A stretch of DNA of 38,660 nt from contig JALXCD010000109.1 in the NCBI GenBank assembly GCA_026991135.1, positions 12,284-50,943 on the forward strand. The letters are read 5' to 3'. The notes beneath the pieces are model-generated. The model did no database searches and was not told where the DNA came from. It saw only the letters and a program-made list of their open reading frames with translations. Positions 34,959 through 38,660 of this stretch are shown here, in pieces. The DNA comes from Deltaproteobacteria bacterium. GTDB lineage: Bacteria > Desulfobacterota > Dissulfuribacteria > Dissulfuribacterales > QOAL01. The stretch's first letter is position 1. The number at the start of each line of letters is the position of its first letter. The position numbers were made by a program, and so were the translations under genes.

Positions 34959-37322
34959 TTATGTGGTCAAAACCCTGTATATTTCCGGTACCCGCTTATG
35001 AAGCAGCCTTACATCAGGGACAAATATATAGTTTGCAGCCCCATAAAGCCTTGGCAGGTAACTTCTTGCCTCCTTGTCAATGGTGATGCAAAATGGTCTT
35101 ACTCCATACTGCCGTGCCTCAAAAAGGGCCATTCTGGTATCCTCTATGGCATAGGGTCCTTTGTATTCATCATAGTCCTCTGGCTTCCCGTCGCTTAGAA
35201 CCAAAAGTATCTTGATCCTGGCCTCCACTTCCTTGAGCCTATTTGTTGAATGTCTTATGGCTGGCCCCATCCTGGTATAATCCTTGGCGGTAATTCCAAT
35301 AATCCGTTCCTTTACCGTGGTAGTTAACCCTTCATTAAAATCCTTTATGACAAAGTATTGGCAGCCTGTCCGTCTCATACCGGAAAATCCGTAGATTCCG
35401 TATTGATCCCCAACAAGTTCAATGGCATGAGTTAAAAGGACAAGGGATTCCTTGATGGCTTGATTTACCCAGCCCTCTGTTGAGGCGGACATATCAACCA
35501 AAAAAAGGACCGCAATATCTCTTTTGGCCTGATTCAATCTATAATAGAGCCTTTCAGTAGGACTTAGCCTTGCCATAAGGTCTGTATATGCCTCAACATA
35601 TGCGTCTATATCTATTTCTTGCCCGTCCTTTTGCCTCTTTTCACACCTGAAATCCTGACGCATAAGCTCGAACTGTCTTCTTAGGGTTTCCACCTGGCCC
35701 TTGTATTTTCTAAGGGTTGTCTCTATGAAATTTCCAGATGCCCTGCTCGAATGCATCTCTTTTACAGTGCACCAGTTTTCCCGGTAATTTCCCCGCCTAA
35801 AATCCCATTCCGGGTAACTGAAGAATAAAAAGGCAGGCCCTTCATCCTTTTTGGAATCCAGTAAAAGGGTGGGGTCATAAAGACCTGTAGCCAGATCTAG
35901 GGTGGTTGAGACATAGGAGCTTGGAATCCTTCCAAGGTCCTTCATTATCTCCCTTCCAACCTTTTCAAGTTTTTCTAAAAGGTCCCTATTTTCGTGAAGG
36001 GTAATGTGTTCACCATCTAAAAAACAATCCTTTTTGTCCCTGCAAAGGCCCTTTTGAAACACCATTGCCAGTGCTGACTCCATATCGTCTGCCGTGAAAG
36101 GCATATTTTTAAGCTCTTCTGGGCCTTTCTCCCTGTCTTTTTTAATTGATCCTTGGCCACGGGACTTTACAATGAGGGCTCCGAGGATTTCGATAAATCT
36201 CTTTTCAAGCCTCTTTCGTCTTTCTAAAAGCCTTATCTCCAGCCTTGAAAGGTCTATTGTGCCCACATAAAGAAAAAGGTCCTTAAAGGGCATAAGATCA
36301 AGGCTGTAAGGGCCTTCGAGTAAAGATTTTAAGGTCTTAAGGGAGTCAATATTGGTGCTTTCCCTGTCAAGAAGCCTTTTAACATGAGCTCTTAACAGTC
36401 TATCTTCAGGAAGAAATTGGGAATCGTAGTCATTTAAGATAAAACGGGCAATTTGAGAAATGGCGCCTTTTTCTTTAAAAGACCCCTTTAAGGTGATTAG
36501 CCTGGATAGGTTCTTTTTAAAGGATGAAATATCCCTTTTAAATCCATTAAAGTCTTCTTCCAGCCTTTTTTCTATCCTTATCGTCTCTATTACAGAGTAA
36601 AGGGTTAAGATATCAAGCTTTTTATACCTTTCAGAAAGGATATTCAGTAAGTGGACAATACCAGGTCTTTCTATTTCATTTTTAAGTTCTTCCAGTTCGG
36701 GAAAAACCTCCATTAAAAGGCCCTTTGGGGCAAGAAAGCTATTAAGGCGTATCTGGCCAATCTTATGGATGGCGCACACCTTTAAAAAAAGGATGTTTTC
36801 CTCAAAACTTTTGAACCTTGAAAAGGTCCTTGGAAGATAAATGGTTTCGCTGTCTGTAAAGGGCACGTCTGAAGGCTCAAAGCAAATGGCCCTTTCCGTA
36901 AGCCCGGAGGCCAGAATGGATAGCTTTGCAGCCACGTCTTCAAGGGTTGCAACACGTCTTGAATTTCCAAAGGAAAGGGCGGTTTCCTGGGGCCTTGATA
37001 AAAACTCAGTGGCAGGATGAAGCCCCTGGGCCTCATATATTGAAAGGGCCTTTGTAACCCACTCTTCCATCTGGTCCAGATCAAGATACTTGAGGGCCTT
37101 TGAGCAATTTTCCATGAAGCTAAAGGCCAAAAGGTCAGATACCGAGCCTGAAATGAGCCTTACAAACCTAAGGATCGGCCCTATCTTTTCATTTGGAATC
37201 GGCCTAAGAAATTCAACGGCATTTTCAACATGACATGAGCCTATTGTATCGGTGTAAAAGATCTGGATGAGGGCATTTTTAAGGGCCTCTTCACGCCTTT
37301 TTTCCTTGGGAGTAATGGTCAT
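34959..37322 (-). CDS. NorD/CbbO-type VWA-domain protein
   Basis: A 787-residue protein. A long helical N-terminal part (about 1-600) is followed by a C-terminal von Willebrand A domain (about 604-787). The MIDAS motif DMSAST is at 610-615, with a TRMGPAIRH segment and LLVLSDGKPEDYDEYKGPYAIEDTR, the hallmark of the NorD/CbbO group. These proteins work with a CbbQ/NorQ/MoxR AAA+ hexamer as an activase: CbbO docks on Rubisco and NorD helps mature nitric oxide reductase. No Rubisco, nor or nir gene is in the window, so the client is unknown and I give no symbol. It starts 2 bp after the AAA+ gene. The N-terminal part contains a Cys pair CRDKKDC around residue 425. Confidence 0.88.
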   Translation of the reverse strand: MTITPKEKRREEALKNALIQIFYTDTIGSCHVENAVEFLRPIPNEKIGPILRFVRLISGSVSDLLAFSFMENCSKALKYLDLDQMEEWVTKALSIYEAQGLHPATEFLSRPQETALSFGNSRRVATLEDVAAKLSILASGLTERAICFEPSDVPFTDSETIYLPRTFSRFKSFEENILFLKVCAIHKIGQIRLNSFLAPKGLLMEVFPELEELKNEIERPGIVHLLNILSERYKKLDILTLYSVIETIRIEKRLEEDFNGFKRDISSFKKNLSRLITLKGSFKEKGAISQIARFILNDYDSQFLPEDRLLRAHVKRLLDRESTNIDSLKTLKSLLEGPYSLDLMPFKDLFLYVGTIDLSRLEIRLLERRKRLEKRFIEILGALIVKSRGQGSIKKDREKGPEELKNMPFTADDMESALAMVFQKGLCRDKKDCFLDGEHITLHENRDLLEKLEKVGREIMKDLGRIPSSYVSTTLDLATGLYDPTLLLDSKKDEGPAFLFFSYPEWDFRRGNYRENWCTVKEMHSSRASGNFIETTLRKYKGQVETLRRQFELMRQDFRCEKRQKDGQEIDIDAYVEAYTDLMARLSPTERLYYRLNQAKRDIAVLFLVDMSASTEGWVNQAIKESLVLLTHAIELVGDQYGIYGFSGMRRTGCQYFVIKDFNEGLTTTVKERIIGITAKDYTRMGPAIRHSTNRLKEVEARIKILLVLSDGKPEDYDEYKGPYAIEDTRMALFEARQYGVRPFCITIDKEARSYLPRLYGAANYIFVPDVRLLHKRVPEIYRVLTT

Positions 37323-37324
37323 GG

Positions 37325-38134
37325 TTAAAAGACTGCCTTTATCATCTCTTTTAAACCGTTTAATAGCTCTTCATCATCGGTAAGGGGCTGACAGATTGCA
37401 ACCTCACAGGCAAGATTCACATCAATACCAGATTTTATAAGCTTTCCTGCATGGATTAAAAGCCTTGTGCTTGCACCCTCTTGAAGGCCCTGCTCCTTTA
37501 GCCTTCTTGTCATTCTTCCAAGCTTTACAAGATTTGCCGAAAGCTCATGGTCAATCCCTGCCTCTTTCTCAACGATCTTTTTTTCATGCTCTTCATCGGA
37601 GTATCTGAAATCTATGGCAAGAAATCTCTGTCTTGTGCTGGGCTTAAGGTCCTTGAGGACGCTTTGATAGCCTGGGTTATAAGAGATTACAAGCATGAAT
37701 TCCCTTGGGGCATCAAGAATTACTCCAAGCTTTTCCATGGGAAGTTTTCTCCTGTCATCTGCCAGGGGATGAATGACAACCGTGGTGTCCTTTCTTGCCT
37801 CCACCACTTCATCAAGATAACATATTCCCCCATTTTTTACCGCAAGGGTTAGGGGGCCGTCCATCCAGATTGTCTCGCCCCCTTTTATAAGATAACGCCC
37901 CACAAGATCACTTGTGGAAAGATCGTCATGGCAAGATACGGTAAAAAGAGGCCGTTTCAGCCTCCAGGCCATATATTCCATAAACCTCGTCTTTCCACAG
38001 CCGGTCGGCCCTTTCAAAAGTAGCGGAAGGCAGTGCCTAAAGGCGATCTCAGCAAGCTCAATCTCATTACCAAGGGGAAGGTAAAAGGGTTCCCTTGTTA
38101 TAAAAAAGCTTGAAAGTTTCTGCTCAGACTCCAT
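37325..38134 (-). CDS. CbbQ/NorQ/NirQ-type AAA+ ATPase
   Basis: A 269-residue MoxR-class AAA+ ATPase. It has Walker A GPTGCGKTRF, the CHDDLSTSDLVGRYLI segment typical of CbbQ/NorQ, Walker B ICYLDEVVEARKD, a sensor-1-region SYNPGYQS and arginine-rich ASTRLLIHAG. The C-terminal CbbQ_C-type region ends LTDDEELLNGLKEMIK. The hexamer remodels client enzymes together with the VWA partner encoded immediately downstream. The track starts at 38197, but ATG 38134 has AAGGGG 6 nt upstream and gives the usual N-terminus, so I use it. It is divergent from the 90-residue gene, with a shared 114-bp control region. Confidence 0.92.
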   Translation of the reverse strand: MESEQKLSSFFITREPFYLPLGNEIELAEIAFRHCLPLLLKGPTGCGKTRFMEYMAWRLKRPLFTVSCHDDLSTSDLVGRYLIKGGETIWMDGPLTLAVKNGGICYLDEVVEARKDTTVVIHPLADDRRKLPMEKLGVILDAPREFMLVISYNPGYQSVLKDLKPSTRQRFLAIDFRYSDEEHEKKIVEKEAGIDHELSANLVKLGRMTRRLKEQGLQEGASTRLLIHAGKLIKSGIDVNLACEVAICQPLTDDEELLNGLKEMIKAVF

Positions 38135-38185
38135 TTGTGCCCCTTTTGACTTATTACTTTTTAGATAAAATTTATCATATTTATA

Positions 38186-38214
38186 TTGATTTTTCAATAA
38201 AAAAGAATTATAAT
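38186..38214 (+). promoter_or_regulatory. Strong sigma70-type promoter for the 90-residue gene
   Basis: TTGATT (38186-38191) and a perfect TATAAT (38209-38214) are separated by exactly 17 bp. The expected start near 38221 leaves a short leader with AAGGAGG (38237-38243) 5 nt before ATG 38249. It is the best promoter/RBS combination in the window. A weaker reverse promoter (TTGAAA, then TAAATT after 17 bp) for the AAA+ gene overlaps it. Confidence 0.65.
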
Positions 38215-38248
38215 GTTTTTAAATATTAGGTATCAAAAGGAGGATGAC

Positions 38249-38521
38249 ATGAACAAGGAAGAATTATACAAAAAGATCCAGGAAATTTACCCTGACATTG
38301 GCCAGTGCGGAATAAACCTGGATGTAACCTATGATGAAGAAAAAAAGGCATGGGTGGTCAATCTGGAAAGAAAGGGAAAAAGGCTTTCCCACTATCTGGA
38401 TGAGGAAGACATAAAGGCCTGTATGGAAGGAAGACAGTGCGTTGCCCTTGGCATCCAGGTTGGAGAACTCAAAAGAGATGTGGAAGAGATGCCTTCAACA
38501 AGGCAATCTGAAGGGGTTTGA
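38249..38521 (+). CDS. Small hypothetical protein, 90 residues
   Basis: A 90-residue cytoplasmic protein I do not recognise, beginning MNKEELYKKIQEIYPDIG. It has an N-terminal helix, a strand-rich middle (INLDVTYDEEKKAWVVNLERKG), a helix with HYLDEEDIKACMEG, and a short end. Three cysteines (GQCG, KACMEGRQC) could bind metal or be redox active. The track starts at 38213, but ATG 38249 with AAGGAGG directly upstream is clearly better; the longer start overlaps the -10. It is divergent from the NorQ/NorD-type pair. The good promoter and Shine-Dalgarno suggest strong expression. Confidence 0.85.
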   Translation: MNKEELYKKIQEIYPDIGQCGINLDVTYDEEKKAWVVNLERKGKRLSHYLDEEDIKACMEGRQCVALGIQVGELKRDVEEMPSTRQSEGV

Positions 38522-38528
38522 ACCTAAA

Positions 38529-38546
38529 GGGGCCTTATCAGGCCCC
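38529..38546 (+). terminator. GC-rich hairpin after the 90-residue gene
   Basis: GGGGCCT-TATC-AGGCCCC is a perfect 7-bp GC-rich stem with a tetraloop, starting 7 nt after the stop codon. No T-run follows (ACTAGATG), so it may be a Rho-independent terminator of atypical form or an mRNA 3'-end stabiliser. Nothing else was seen in 38547-38660, which is AT-rich. Confidence 0.55.
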
Positions 38547-38660
38547 ACTAGATGAGACCTCTGAGAAACTCTCTATTTAAATTAAGAACTAACTTTGTAT
38601 AATTATTACAAATTTTTGCAAAATAATACTTATTTTTATATAATTGATACAGTTCATAAT

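Overview
The window looks like a chromosomal segment of a Gram-negative bacterium, most plausibly a Desulfobacterota (deltaproteobacterial) anaerobe. The reasons are type IV pilus assembly genes (pilM-pilN-pilO), a two-domain YidC with a large periplasmic part, a rod-shape cluster, a CooC-type nickel-insertion ATPase (implying a CO dehydrogenase elsewhere) and a NorQ/NorD-type AAA+/VWA pair. This assignment is inference from gene content; the window has no rRNA or other decisive marker. Base composition is AT-rich, and several starts (lepA, lepB, mfd, mnmE, recO) lack an obvious Shine-Dalgarno sequence.

Layout. 1-1814 (minus): pilM-pilN-pilO, with pilO cut by the window edge. 1984-3780 (plus): lepA. 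3946-6762 (minus): a 938-residue STAND/NB-ARC NTPase with nine TPRs, eight of them near-identical 126-bp units, lying between lepA and lepB, which are often adjacent. 7004-11981 (plus): lepB, a minimal J-domain protein, lysC, cimA, a membrane-anchored helix-hairpin-helix (ComEA-like) protein and cooC. 11978-23262 (minus): one continuous run in transcription order rpmH-rnpA-yidD-yidC-jag-mnmE-hypothetical-mfd-surA-like-rodZ-like-recO. 23483-28853 (plus, divergent): mreB-mreC-mreD-mrdA-rodA, then tRNA-Ala(CGC). 29039-34289 (minus): three unrelated-looking exported proteins (Cys-rich tail; triple beta-rich repeat; discoidin domain plus Cys cluster), with intergenic hairpins at both borders and a long structured leader. 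34959-38134 (minus): norQ/cbbQ-like and norD/cbbO-like genes, divergent from a 90-residue unknown gene with a very good promoter.

How they fit together. The core stretches are housekeeping: membrane-protein insertion and export (yidC, yidD, lepB, surA), RNA processing (rnpA, mnmE, jag), DNA repair (mfd, recO), cell-wall elongation (mreBCD, mrdA, rodA, rodZ) and lysine/isoleucine precursor supply (lysC, cimA). The accessory parts are the STAND NTPase, a candidate intracellular sensor/defence protein, and the secreted-protein block after tRNA-Ala. The best leads for something undescribed are the unassigned N-terminal domain and freshly duplicated TPR array of the STAND protein, the exported trio with its operator-like palindrome and about 440-nt leader, and the NorQ-NorD pair with no recognisable target enzyme beside it.
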